Origin: Chryseobacterium paridis
Lineage (GTDB): Bacteria; Bacteroidota; Bacteroidia; Flavobacteriales; Weeksellaceae
NCBI RefSeq assembly: GCF_016595215.1
Contig: NZ_JAENHK010000001.1
Coordinates: 124,001-188,000, forward strand
DNA: 64,000 nucleotides
Direction of reading: 5' to 3'
Below, one piece after another: positions 26,400 through 35,381 of this stretch. A model generated the notes under the pieces. The model made no database searches. It was given only the letters and a program-made list of their open reading frames with translations, and was not told where the DNA came from. The translations under genes and the position numbers were made by a program. Within the stretch, counting starts at the first letter, position 1, and every line of letters begins with the position of its first letter.

Positions 26400-26479
26400 T
26401 GTTGTATTTATATTTAAGATCATTAGAATTAGCTTATAATCTAATAGGTAAGCAAAATTGCGAATTTGTAGGTACAAAA

Positions 26480-27802
26480 TTATAAAATTCCTCTGGCTTT
26501 TATCTCCAGATATTTATTGATAACATCGATATTCAAATTTTCAGGAAGCGTATATACTGTGTAAATCCCATATTTTCGTAGTTCCTGAATAATCAGTTTC
26601 TTTTCAAATTCGAATTTTTCTGCAATAATCTCATCATAGATCTCTTGTGTACTTTCTGGATTTTTATGGATTAAGGTCTGAAGTTCTGAGTTTTTGAAAA
26701 AGACAACCACCAACAAATGGTTTTTCGCAATTCCACGAAGGTATTTCAGCTGCCTGTTTAATCCGTCTAATGTTTCAAAATTGGTAAAAAGTAAGATGAG
26801 ACTTCTTTGATTAATTGAATATTTTACATCCTGATAGAGCCTGTTAAAATCACTTTCAAAAAAATTAGTTTTGATATTATAGAGTGATTCAGAAATTTTC
26901 TTTAATTGGCCCGATTTATTTTCGGCTGCTATTTTATTTTCTGTCTTCTTGGAAAAAGTCATCATCCCGGCACGATCTCCTTTCTTTAAAATAATATGAG
27001 ATAAAGCCATCGTTGCATTAATAGAATAGTCCAGAAGACTTAATTCCTTAAAAGGCATTTTCATGGTTCTTCCGGTATCAATCAACATAAAAATACGCTG
27101 TGATCTCTCATCCTGAAATTGATTGACCATTAAACGATTGGTCTTTGATGTAGCTTTCCAATTAATGGTCCGAATATCATCACCAGGAACATATTCCTTG
27201 ATCTGCTCAAATTCCATCGTATGCCCCAGTTTTCTGATCTTTTTAATCCCTCCAAGTAAAAATTCACTTTGAAGAGCCATCAGTTCATATTTTCTGAGAT
27301 GGATAAATGACGGGTAAGCAGCTAGGCTAGCATCTTTCTGAAAATTAAACCTTTTTGAAATAAAACCTATAGGTGAAGCAGCATAAACATTTAAGCTTCC
27401 AAAATTGTATTCACCTCTTTCTTTCGGTTCTAAAATATATTGGAAATAGGTATTTCTCCCTGCATCAATTTCTTTTTGGATTAAAAAGTCTCTCTTTTGA
27501 AACTGAAAAGGTATTTCGTCAATGATTTTCGTATTGATCTTGAATCGATAGTTATTTTTAATATCTATTTTTATCGGATTTTCATCACCATTAGATAATT
27601 TTTCCGGCAAGATTCTTTGTGCTAAAACACCCTCCTTTTGATTAAAAAGCAGAAGATAATCTACCATTGCCGCTAAAAAACAAAGCAATAAAACAGTATG
27701 AGCAATATAGATAAAGAATGGAAAAAAAAATGCTAAAACATAGAGTATCCCCACTCCTATGAGCGTGTAGAAAAAACGGTTATTGATGTATAAGTTTTTC
27801 AT
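26480..27802 (-). CDS. DUF58 (vWA-like) protein
   Basis: A 440-residue protein with two N-terminal membrane segments (about 8-50), a beta-rich part, and a DUF58/vWA-like domain with the hallmark EYVPGDDIRTINWKATSKT and a MIDTGR metal site-like strand. DUF58 proteins usually act with MoxR-type AAA+ ATPases, as here, and are thought to help assemble or fold envelope complexes. The start codon lies 4 nt after an inverted heptamer array, and a broken four-helix-bundle gene separates it from its MoxR partner. Confidence 0.92.
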   Translation of the reverse strand: MKNLYINNRFFYTLIGVGILYVLAFFFPFFIYIAHTVLLLCFLAAMVDYLLLFNQKEGVLAQRILPEKLSNGDENPIKIDIKNNYRFKINTKIIDEIPFQFQKRDFLIQKEIDAGRNTYFQYILEPKERGEYNFGSLNVYAASPIGFISKRFNFQKDASLAAYPSFIHLRKYELMALQSEFLLGGIKKIRKLGHTMEFEQIKEYVPGDDIRTINWKATSKTNRLMVNQFQDERSQRIFMLIDTGRTMKMPFKELSLLDYSINATMALSHIILKKGDRAGMMTFSKKTENKIAAENKSGQLKKISESLYNIKTNFFESDFNRLYQDVKYSINQRSLILLFTNFETLDGLNRQLKYLRGIAKNHLLVVVFFKNSELQTLIHKNPESTQEIYDEIIAEKFEFEKKLIIQELRKYGIYTVYTLPENLNIDVINKYLEIKARGIL

Positions 27803-27805
27803 TTT

Positions 27806-27840
27806 TCAGGTTGCGGATCAAAGGTTTTAGATTGCAGGCA
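27806..27840. repeat. Right arm of heptamer element (5 units)
   Basis: Five 7-mers, four with AG and one with GG at positions 3-4, sit immediately upstream of the DUF58 start. They are in inverse orientation to the five at 28218-28252. The two arms enclose a four-helix-bundle pseudogene. Confidence 0.75.
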
Positions 27841-27847
27841 TATGCAT

Positions 27848-28198
27848 TCACTGCAAGGAGTTAATCAACCCGTTCAACATTTTTGAAATTTCTATAATAT
27901 CCTTATTTAATTTTATATATTCATTTTCTTCCAGAAAATTTAGATTTTTAGAGATGAGTAATTGAGTTTCAACTTCTGAACAACTTCCCCTGGAAATTTT
28001 TAAAAATTGTACATAATCAGGTTTACTTCTTCTTGAATTTCCTTCTGCAATATTTGACGGTACTGAAACGGAAGCTCTTCTGATTTGTGAAGTCAATCCA
28101 TACATTTCTTGTCTAGGAAAATCATCTGAAACTCTATAAATTTAAGTAACAAAATCAATAGATTTCTGCCAAACTAATAACTCTTTAAAATTTGCCAT
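27848..28198 (-). pseudogene. Four-helix-bundle (23S intervening-sequence-like) protein, nonsense-broken
   Basis: An ATG at 28198 opens a frame with the typical family start (MANFKELLVWQKSIDFVT) that meets an in-frame TAA at codon 19 (28142-28144). The same frame then continues with IYRVSDDFPRQEMYGLTSQIRRASVSVPSNIAEG to 27848, the hallmark S23/PF05635 signature. The intact product would be 116 residues. Only an internal ATG at 28105 could give an 85-residue fragment. These proteins occur in 23S rRNA insertions and scattered in genomes; their function is unknown. It lies inside the MoxR-DUF58 operon between two inverted heptamer arrays. Confidence 0.85.
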
Positions 28199-28217
28199 AC
28201 AAATATTTGTTGTTGAT

Positions 28218-28252
28218 TACCTGCTACCTAATACCTACTATCTTCTACTTAT
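28218..28252. repeat. Left arm of heptamer element (5 units)
   Basis: On the minus strand five 7-mers of form NNAGNTA run on from the end of the MoxR gene; the MoxR stop codon (28249-28251) is part of the first unit. Confidence 0.8.
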
Positions 28253-29280
28253 CTAGGAATCTCTATCCCTTCTAAAATTTGCCTGATAATTTCATCAGCA
28301 CTTAGACCCTCCATTTCTCTTTCAGGCGAAACAATTACTCTATGTCTTAATACAGCATAACTGGCTTCTTTGATATCCTCAGGAGTTACAAAATCTCTTC
28401 CTCTTAGGGCTGCAAAAGCCTTTGAGGCAGTAAGTAAAGCTAAGCTTGCTCTTGGTGAAGCCCCCAAATATAAAAACTGATTTTCTCTTGTATTCACAAT
28501 GATTTTAGCAATGTACTCCATGAGCTGTGCTTCAACAATGATTTCCTTGACCAGCTGTTGATAATTTTTTAACTGCTCTGCCGTGATCACTTTTCCAACA
28601 GCTTCAGTTTTATCTTCTGTTCTGCTTTCATGCTGATTTTTGATGATCAAAATTTCTTGCTCGAGATTGGGATATCCCACATTTATTTTAAATAAAAACC
28701 TGTCTAGCTGAGCCTCTGGAAGCCTATATGTTCCTTCATGCTCTATTGGGTTTTGTGTAGCAACAACTAAAAAAGGTTCTTCCATCGTATATCGAATCCC
28801 ATCCATTGTAATCTGCCTCTCCTCCATTACTTCAAATAAGGCAGCCTGCGTTTTTGCAGGAGACCTGTTAATCTCATCAATTAAAATAAAGTTGGAAAAA
28901 ATAGGACCTTTTTTAAATTCAAACTCAGAATTCTTTACACTGAAAACTGATGTTCCTAAAATATCGGAAGGCATTAAATCCGGTGTGAACTGAATTCGGC
29001 TAAAGTCTACATCAATTGTTTTAGCTAACAATTTAGCAGTTATCGTTTTCGCAACTCCCGGAACTCCTTCAATCAGGACATGTCCGTTTGATAAAAGCGC
29101 GGCCAAAAGATGTTCAACCATACTTTCCTGTCCAACAATGACCTTGGCAATTTCAGATTTTACTTTTTCTAAACTTACACGAAGTTCGATCATATCGATT
29201 CTCGATTGAAAATCAGTTTCTTTTTTATCAAGATTTATAGAACTTTGATCTTCTAAATTTTGGTTTTCAAGGTTTTCCAT
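28249..29280 (-). CDS. MoxR family AAA+ ATPase
   Basis: A 343-residue AAA+ protein with Walker A GVPGVAKT, Walker B LIDEINR, sensor 1 ATQNPIEHEGTYRLPEAQLDRF and the C-terminal lid ASPRASLALLTASKAFA. MoxR ATPases act as chaperones with DUF58/vWA proteins. Its first 40 residues are a Glu/Asn/Gln-rich extension. The gene is fourth from last in a conserved membrane cluster (RDD, SpoIIM, DUF4129, DUF4350, MoxR, DUF58). Its product probably acts with the DUF58 protein at 26480-27802. Confidence 0.95.
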   Translation of the reverse strand: MENLENQNLEDQSSINLDKKETDFQSRIDMIELRVSLEKVKSEIAKVIVGQESMVEHLLAALLSNGHVLIEGVPGVAKTITAKLLAKTIDVDFSRIQFTPDLMPSDILGTSVFSVKNSEFEFKKGPIFSNFILIDEINRSPAKTQAALFEVMEERQITMDGIRYTMEEPFLVVATQNPIEHEGTYRLPEAQLDRFLFKINVGYPNLEQEILIIKNQHESRTEDKTEAVGKVITAEQLKNYQQLVKEIIVEAQLMEYIAKIIVNTRENQFLYLGASPRASLALLTASKAFAALRGRDFVTPEDIKEASYAVLRHRVIVSPEREMEGLSADEIIRQILEGIEIPR

Positions 29281-29291
29281 AAAATTTTAAT

Positions 29292-29364
29292 TTATCATTT
29301 GTCAATGCATCATTTCATCAATAAATTACAAACTACTGCATTGTTATATTATTATCTTATTATT
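29292..29364. repeat. Weak inverted octamer element
   Basis: Four degenerate 8-mers of TCA-containing type (29292-29323) face four TTATTATN-like 8-mers (29333-29364) that extend into the last codons of the DUF4350 gene. Low complexity makes this less certain than the other elements. Confidence 0.4.
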
Positions 29365-30515
29365 TCATCCAGGATCTTGTTCATCCTTGTAAGGTCTTCT
29401 TTCATTACACTGGCATATGGATCCTGAGCTTTTCGAATGAGAACAATTGCCTCATTAATGATCTCAATAGTTTTTCCTGTTTTTAACTGTAGCTTTTTGG
29501 CAAACTCATCATCTAGATTCTGAGTATCAATAAGAAGATCCATTCTTACTTTATTCAAAAAATATTGAGCCTTCTTGGCCATCATATCATGGAAATCGCC
29601 TTCCTGCAAATAAAGATTCCCAATACTTTTCACAAAATCTACTGAGGTATTTTTAAGGGGCTCTATGATTGGAACAATTCGTTGTTTTCTCTTCGCATTA
29701 AAGAAAATAAATAAAATAAGTCCAGCTAAAAACACCCACCAGGCATATTTCAAAGCTGGTTTAGATAAGATAAATCTCATAAAAAAACGAGAAGTAGCTT
29801 TAGCATCTGCCGCTTCTACAAACCAAACAGTCTCCTTGTCATTAAGATAAGAAAAAACATCCTGTGCATATCTTACATTTCCAGGTTTAAGAAGATAATA
29901 GTTGGTAAGGAAAAGCGGTTCGCAGTGAACATATATATTTCCTTTTCCAAATTTCACTTTAATGAAATTAGCCTGATCAATATTATCTTTCTCAACCGTT
30001 TTGCCTAAAATTTCAACCCCAGGTTTAATATAAGAAAATCCCCGACCTGAAGGAAATTTGTCTAAGTTAATGAAATCATTCAGATAATTTTTATCTGTAA
30101 GCTTTAGAACATTTTGATCATTAAATGAAATTTGAGAATCATAATAGCCTATACTGTCCGAAATCTCCTTTGGAATTTTACTTACAATGAGCATTGCATC
30201 TGAGCCCGTAGAAACTTGCCCAAGGATACTTCGCCATGATTCCTTATCAATCTCTTTTTCAACAACTAAAATATTATGAGATGTTTTCTTATTCTGGTTG
30301 TAGTATTCATAAGGTGTCTGGTCTATCTTTTTAAGATTACCTCCAAAAAGATCTTTTGACTCTTTATTAAATACAAATAGGCCAAACGGTGATTTCTCAT
30401 TGAGATCGAAATTCTTACGCCAATCTGTAACCTCTTTTTTATTAACTTCAAGCAACGCCAATATCACCATGATAATGATGAAAATTATAGCATATATTTT
30501 GAAAGTTTTATTCAT
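29352..30515 (-). CDS. DUF4350 membrane protein
   Basis: A 387-residue protein with an N-terminal membrane segment (about 5-22), an extracytoplasmic alpha/beta domain containing FDLNEKSPFGLFVFNKE and GRGFSYIKPGVE, a second membrane segment (about 255-275) and a helical C-terminal cytoplasmic part. This is the DUF4350 layout. It sits between the DUF4129 and MoxR genes, 14 bases behind the former. Its role is unknown; clusters with MoxR and DUF58 suggest an envelope function. Confidence 0.82.
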   Translation of the reverse strand: MNKTFKIYAIIFIIIMVILALLEVNKKEVTDWRKNFDLNEKSPFGLFVFNKESKDLFGGNLKKIDQTPYEYYNQNKKTSHNILVVEKEIDKESWRSILGQVSTGSDAMLIVSKIPKEISDSIGYYDSQISFNDQNVLKLTDKNYLNDFINLDKFPSGRGFSYIKPGVEILGKTVEKDNIDQANFIKVKFGKGNIYVHCEPLFLTNYYLLKPGNVRYAQDVFSYLNDKETVWFVEAADAKATSRFFMRFILSKPALKYAWWVFLAGLILFIFFNAKRKQRIVPIIEPLKNTSVDFVKSIGNLYLQEGDFHDMMAKKAQYFLNKVRMDLLIDTQNLDDEFAKKLQLKTGKTIEIINEAIVLIRKAQDPYASVMKEDLTRMNKILDEIIR

Positions 30516-30528
30516 TGAAAAAATTTAA

Positions 30529-31326
30529 TTATAACTTAAATGCCTGATATTGATTTTTAAATTTCAGGTAATCATTTTCATTGATACTAAACTCTCCATA
30601 CCATACATAATCAAATATATAAGAAAGTTTAGAAAATTCACTTTTTACCTGTTCAGCTTTAAGTTCTGCTGTATAATCTTTGTTTGTTTTTTCCGGATTC
30701 CAGATAATTAATTTTTTATCACTTAGCTTTTTAAGAACGAATAAAAACTGATAACGGATTGCCGAACGGTAATCTCCAGCGATTTCAAACTTAGCGATAC
30801 TTTCGGGAAAGTTGATCTCATGGATGTTTTCATGCAGTTCCTCCTCATTGATATTCAATTTTTTATTCTTTTTACCAAAGAAGAAATTCCCATCTTTACT
30901 TATCAGATACCTAATAATAAAATATAGCAAGAATCCAACGAGAACAATTGCAAATAAGCGCATTACTACAGTAGTGATCTTTGCAGACGTTCCAAAACTA
31001 TTCTCTCCAAAAATGCTTTCGAGGATCTTAGCTATTTTTCGTTGCAATTTTTGCCAGAATGATTCTTTAGGTTTTATGGTCGTGTAATCAAATTCATTTC
31101 CTTTGTATCTGGCATTGAGATTATCTTTGAATTTTTTTGGATAAACTGTGTTTTCAGAGATTGGATGTTTTATCAATACAGAATCTGCACGGTACATATT
31201 TTTGTAATGTCCCGTCCTCAATGAATCCTCAATATACCTTTCTGCTGGTGGATAGTCACCATCATTTTGAGCATATGTACATCCTATTGAGAAAAAGATC
31301 AGTAAGAAAAAAACAATTCTATTCAT
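30529..31326 (-). CDS. DUF4129 membrane protein
   Basis: A 265-residue protein with a signal-like N-terminus (MNRIVFFLLIFFSIGC), an extracytoplasmic segment, one strong membrane helix (about 120-145) and a cytoplasmic C-terminal domain with FEIAGDYRSAIRYQFLFVLKKL, typical of DUF4129 tails. The frame extends three codons upstream to a TTG, but the ATG at 31326 gives the better signal. Its start overlaps the end of the upstream membrane gene by 8 bases, so translation is probably coupled. The Cys at 16 may be a lipobox, but the context is weak. Confidence 0.8.
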   Translation of the reverse strand: MNRIVFFLLIFFSIGCTYAQNDGDYPPAERYIEDSLRTGHYKNMYRADSVLIKHPISENTVYPKKFKDNLNARYKGNEFDYTTIKPKESFWQKLQRKIAKILESIFGENSFGTSAKITTVVMRLFAIVLVGFLLYFIIRYLISKDGNFFFGKKNKKLNINEEELHENIHEINFPESIAKFEIAGDYRSAIRYQFLFVLKKLSDKKLIIWNPEKTNKDYTAELKAEQVKSEFSKLSYIFDYVWYGEFSINENDYLKFKNQYQAFKL

Positions 31327-32281
31327 TGTTACCAATGGTTTCTATTTCTGCAAGTTCTACTTTCTGATGAAGATCTGCTCTACTGTCGTAATACATCAAT
31401 CCGGAGTTGACGTACATCAAATTGGAAAGAAAAAATGACAACAACATTGAAATCCCATAAATCACAAAAAATAAGATTCCCATCGTTCCCTGAAAAGGAT
31501 TTTGTTCAAAGCTCCCATCTGGAGTAGATGTAAGAATTGAGCTGTAGAAAAACATCATAGGAATAAATGTGAAAATGGTTGTTATCGTATACATGATAAG
31601 AAAAACGATTGTGGTCGCCCCCCAATACTTCCAATAAGGAGACTTTTCTCTTCCATTCGCATAGGAAAACTGGGCTCTTATTGAATAGCTTAAGCTTTCA
31701 AAAAAACCTCTATCACTGTTAAAATAATCATACATTAAAAATGTAACAACATTAAATAATGTAGGATAAACCAGTAACATGATAAATAATCCGATAATGA
31801 TTAAAATGAGGGCATAAGATATCCCTATTATAATAAAAGCCAAAGGAGTAACGATGAATATCATTCCCAGACAAAGAATACCTATTCTTCCTGCATTACT
31901 TTTAAAGTCACTCAGGATATCATCTGTTTTAATCTTTTCTTCTCCCCGGGAAATCCTTTTCAGATAAAACACAGGATAAAGATAATTAACAATCATCAGG
32001 ATTAAGAAGAGTAAAAATGTCACTAATCCAACGACTATTAACATTCCAGCATTATCTTCAAAATATTGCTGGAAGTAGTAACTATTCCCACTCATATTAG
32101 ATCCAAAAAGCTGTGAAAAAAGCTCTCGGTATCCGAAGATAAAAATAGTGACCATTAAGATCAGCAATAATCCGTTTAGTAATATATAATTCTTAAAATA
32201 ATTCTTTCCGTATAATTTGAAAAAATTGAAACTATCACCAATAAAAGTTCCAAAATCTCTTTTTTTATAAAATTGCATCAT
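31319..32281 (-). CDS. Multi-spanning membrane protein of the MoxR cluster
   Basis: A 320-residue polytopic membrane protein with about six hydrophobic segments (about 32-50, 78-105, 135-165, 160-190, 225-250, 270-290). It has a short cytoplasmic start containing KRDFGTFIGDSFNFFKLYGKNYFK. I recognise no catalytic motif; it is found with SpoIIM and DUF4129 genes in Flavobacteriia. Its start overlaps the end of the SpoIIM gene by 17 bases and its end overlaps the DUF4129 start by 8, so the genes form one coupled unit. Confidence 0.75.
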   Translation of the reverse strand: MMQFYKKRDFGTFIGDSFNFFKLYGKNYFKNYILLNGLLLILMVTIFIFGYRELFSQLFGSNMSGNSYYFQQYFEDNAGMLIVVGLVTFLLFLILMIVNYLYPVFYLKRISRGEEKIKTDDILSDFKSNAGRIGILCLGMIFIVTPLAFIIIGISYALILIIIGLFIMLLVYPTLFNVVTFLMYDYFNSDRGFFESLSYSIRAQFSYANGREKSPYWKYWGATTIVFLIMYTITTIFTFIPMMFFYSSILTSTPDGSFEQNPFQGTMGILFFVIYGISMLLSFFLSNLMYVNSGLMYYDSRADLHQKVELAEIETIGNNE

Positions 32282-33248
32282 GTACGTGTTTATTAATTTT
32301 TTTATTGACTACGGACGGATAAACAAAGTAATAATACCCAATAACCGCAAGTGATCCCAATATGATGATCAGATTTAAGGCCAGGGGCATTTTTAATGCA
32401 TGTCTTGTAATGTAGCCTTCAATAATCCCTGCACAAATGGTAAAGGGAATTGTACTTAAAAATATTTTGAATGAATCTTTAAATCCATTTTTAAAAGAAT
32501 TGAATCTTGATAGCGTTTTAGGAAACAAAATAGATGCTCCTAAAATTAATCCACACATTGCCTCGACAACCATAGCAAAAATTTCAAAAACACCATGCAG
32601 CCAGATTCCCCTTGCACTTTCCTTTAATGCCCCATAGTCATAAAAAAAGTACTGGAAAGAACCAAGCATCACACTGTTTGAAAGCAAAGCATACAATGTG
32701 CCTACACCACCAAAAACGCCATAAATAAATAGTTTTGCACCTACTCCAATATTATTAAAAATGATACCTATTGTACTTCCCCATGTAGAGCCACTTTGAT
32801 AAACTCCTACAGCGTTTCCTTTTTTAATGTTTTCTATTGTTTCATTTACATAGCTTTCGCCAAGAATGATATTGACAAAGTCTTTATCATAGATCGCTGA
32901 AAGAACCCCAATAGAAGTAAAGAGAATAAAAAACAAAAAAGCATACATTAAATATCTTCTGTACTGAAATACCAACAGAGGAACTTCTGTCTTAAAGAAA
33001 TACAGAATTCTGTTTTCCTCTACTCTTTTTGTTTTATATATTTTTTGGAATATCTGTGAAGACAGATGATTGAGATAAACTGTGGTATTACTTTTAGGAT
33101 AATAAGTTTGTGCAAAAGAAAGATCATTGATCAGGTTTATATATAGCGAAGACAGGTCATCCGGATTTTTTTTTATTTTCCCTTGAATAACCTGTTCAAT
33201 TCCCAACCATTTTTCTTTATTTTGTTTTATGAAATAAACTTCTCTCAT
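32265..33248 (-). CDS. SpoIIM-like (stage II sporulation M) membrane protein
   Basis: A 327-residue membrane protein. Residues 1-95 are a soluble helical part with SLYINLINDLSFAQTYYPKS; the remaining part has about five to six membrane helices with NNIGVGAKLFIYGVFGG and WLHGVFEIFAMVVEA, the signature of the SpoIIM family. In sporulating Firmicutes it supports septal peptidoglycan removal; in Bacteroidota it is linked to RDD proteins and a MoxR system and its job is unknown. It is divergent from the RDD gene, with 27 nt between the starts. Confidence 0.88.
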   Translation of the reverse strand: MREVYFIKQNKEKWLGIEQVIQGKIKKNPDDLSSLYINLINDLSFAQTYYPKSNTTVYLNHLSSQIFQKIYKTKRVEENRILYFFKTEVPLLVFQYRRYLMYAFLFFILFTSIGVLSAIYDKDFVNIILGESYVNETIENIKKGNAVGVYQSGSTWGSTIGIIFNNIGVGAKLFIYGVFGGVGTLYALLSNSVMLGSFQYFFYDYGALKESARGIWLHGVFEIFAMVVEAMCGLILGASILFPKTLSRFNSFKNGFKDSFKIFLSTIPFTICAGIIEGYITRHALKMPLALNLIIILGSLAVIGYYYFVYPSVVNKKINKHVHDAIL

Positions 33249-33275
33249 AATCTAAAGGCTAAAATAATAAAAATT

Positions 33276-34025
33276 ATGTCTCAAATTGCGATTAATACCT
33301 CACAAAATGTAAATATTAACTTCAACATTGCCAGTGTTGGAGAAAGAATGCTTGCATTTATTATTGATCTCTTGATAAAAGTGGCCTATGTAGTTATCAC
33401 CTTCTACGTATTTTTCAATTTTTTTGATTTGGGGTATTTATTAAATGGTCTTGATCAGTGGTCTCAGATGGCCATTTATATCGCTATTACATTTCCCGTG
33501 TATATCTATCCTTTGGTCTTGGAAAGTCTGATGGAAGGGCAAACACCAGGAAAAAAAGTAATGAAAATACGAGTAGTAAAAATTGATGGTTACCAGGCTA
33601 GCTTTGGTGATTATCTGATCCGTTGGGTATTTAGAATAATAGATACTTCTTTTGCCGGAGTTATTGGTTTAATTTCAATGATTGTTTCTAAAAACAATCA
33701 ACGACTTGGAGACATTGCATCAGGTACTGCTGTAATTTCACTAAAAAACAGCATCAATATTTCTCACACCATTCTTGAAAATATTCAAGAAGATTATATT
33801 CCTTCATTTCCTCAGGTTATTGCTTTAAGTGATAATGATATGAGAATCATCAAGGACAATTACATGAAGGCGCTAAGGGTAGATGACAGACAAATCATAA
33901 GTAAGTTGTCCGATAAAATCAAAAATATTTTGAAATTGGAAATTGATCCTGTGAAAATGACAGAAAGACAGTTTATCAACATTGTCATTAAAGATTACAA
34001 TTATTATACAGGAAAAGACAATTAA
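33276..34025 (+). CDS. RDD family membrane protein
   Basis: A 249-residue protein. Its RDD domain has about three to four membrane helices and the motif GERMLAFIIDLLI with the Arg and Asp of the name, LVLESLMEGQTPGKKVMKIRVV and RLGDIASGTAVI. The C-terminal ~70 residues are soluble and helical. The frame is open upstream to 33183, which overlaps the SpoIIM gene on the other strand; I take the ATG at 33276 (MSQIAINTSQNVNINF) because it is the usual start. RDD proteins have been linked to transport; the partner here is probably the SpoIIM protein. Confidence 0.88.
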   Translation: MSQIAINTSQNVNINFNIASVGERMLAFIIDLLIKVAYVVITFYVFFNFFDLGYLLNGLDQWSQMAIYIAITFPVYIYPLVLESLMEGQTPGKKVMKIRVVKIDGYQASFGDYLIRWVFRIIDTSFAGVIGLISMIVSKNNQRLGDIASGTAVISLKNSINISHTILENIQEDYIPSFPQVIALSDNDMRIIKDNYMKALRVDDRQIISKLSDKIKNILKLEIDPVKMTERQFINIVIKDYNYYTGKDN

Positions 34026-34130
34026 TCATTGGGTTGATTTTTTTATCCGGATAATTTAAAATATGCCATTTATTCCTAAACGCAAACTCGGTGTAGTTTT
34101 TGTACATTCATTAATACTAAGCTTTTAATT

Positions 34131-34421
34131 ATGAGATTTGAAAATAATAAATCCGGAAATGGCGGAGTTCTTACCCTAAATAATGAAGTCAAAGAAATCG
34201 GAAGATTAACATATACTATTTTTCCTGAAGAAAATAAACTGATTATTTCATTCGTATTAGTTCATCCCGAATTTGAAGGACGAGGAATGGGAAAATACCT
34301 GGTAGAAGAAGCAATAAAATTTGCAAGAGAAAACAACTGGAAAGTGTATCCACATTGTTCTTATGCAAGATCGGTTATGACCAGAATGAGTGATGTTGAC
34401 GATATCTTATTAAAGAATTAA
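34131..34421 (+). CDS. Small GNAT-type acetyltransferase (PF14542-like)
   Basis: A 96-residue protein. It is a minimal GCN5-like fold with the acetyl-CoA loop VHPEFEGRGMGKYLVEEAI and the C-terminal YPHCSYARSVM, the YjdJ/GTLF3B-like subgroup. The substrate is unknown. It is monocistronic; its last 12 bases overlap the end of the convergent glycosyltransferase gene, so the two transcripts would be antisense to each other at their 3' ends. Confidence 0.85.
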   Translation: MRFENNKSGNGGVLTLNNEVKEIGRLTYTIFPEENKLIISFVLVHPEFEGRGMGKYLVEEAIKFARENNWKVYPHCSYARSVMTRMSDVDDILLKN

Positions 34422-35381
34422 AACTTCATTCAGCAAAATATCTTCTATATCATCAGGGTAATCCACTTTTAAATGATGATCAGAAGCTACCCATGCCATG
34501 ATTTCTTCAAGCTTTAAAATTTTAGAGTTTGATATTCCCATTTTATCTAATGCGCAAGCATTACACTCCTGCTCGTATTGATTATGGATTGGAATAACAA
34601 ATAATTTTTTATCGAGGAAGAGAGCTTCTGCAGGAGCTTCAAAACCAGCACTACATAAGATACCATCACAGTTTTCAAAACACTTTAGATATTCGGTTTC
34701 ATCAATTGGAAAGACCTCTATATTTTTAATTTTAACCCTCACCTTGCTATATTTGGAAAACACTTTCCATTCTACAGGAATTTGTTTTAAAATCTTGATG
34801 ATATTTTCATCTGAAAAGCTAGGTAAGTAAACGAGATAATATCCTTTCTTAGCTGGATTAAGATTTCGAATCTTATGCCGGATAACAGGTTTCTTGATTT
34901 GCGGATGATAGTTTTCAAAATGAAATCCTATTTTTCTCTCACTTGGAACATAATACTTAAGAATAAACTCGCCGAGAAAATCTTTCTTTTCAGGTTTCGG
35001 AGTTTCTGCAAAGCTCATTGAGGCCTGGTGACTTAGTTCAATCATTGGCAATTTTTTCAATTTACTTGCCCAACCTGTTAAAGGCTCATAATCATTAATG
35101 ATCAGATCATATTGTTTTAATTCTAATTCATTAATTGTTTTTATCGCCTGAATGAATTTATTTTCAGTAAATGTTTTTCGATAGGATAAACCGCCTGTTT
35201 TATCATAAAGCAAAGAAATACCCCTATGTTGAAAGTTAATGTCAAAATCAGCTTTTAATTGCGATTGATGTCCACTGATTAACGTATCAACTGAAGCATA
35301 TTTTTTTAAGATGGGAATAATCTCCTGAGCTCTGGCAACATGCCCGTTCCCGGTACCCTGAAATGCATATAGGATTTTCAT
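34410..35381 (-). CDS. GT1-like glycosyltransferase
   Basis: A 323-residue protein with a GT-B-like layout. The N-terminal AFQGTGNGHVARAQEIIPIL and C-terminal CDGILCSAGFEAPAEALFLDKKLFVIPIHNQYEQECNA are typical of the UDP-sugar glycosyltransferase (PF13528) group. The second motif is the nucleotide-sugar binding region. No signal or membrane segment is seen. Its ATG overlaps the stop of the LpxH-like gene (ATGA type, 4 bases), so both are translationally coupled and probably act on one glycolipid. Acceptor is unknown. Confidence 0.85.
   Translation of the reverse strand: MKILYAFQGTGNGHVARAQEIIPILKKYASVDTLISGHQSQLKADFDINFQHRGISLLYDKTGGLSYRKTFTENKFIQAIKTINELELKQYDLIINDYEPLTGWASKLKKLPMIELSHQASMSFAETPKPEKKDFLGEFILKYYVPSERKIGFHFENYHPQIKKPVIRHKIRNLNPAKKGYYLVYLPSFSDENIIKILKQIPVEWKVFSKYSKVRVKIKNIEVFPIDETEYLKCFENCDGILCSAGFEAPAEALFLDKKLFVIPIHNQYEQECNACALDKMGISNSKILKLEEIMAWVASDHHLKVDYPDDIEDILLNEVLIL

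Noticed and set aside
33183..33275. Upstream extension of the RDD protein
   Set aside because: It overlaps the SpoIIM gene on the other strand and is not needed for the domain; the ATG at 33276 fits better.
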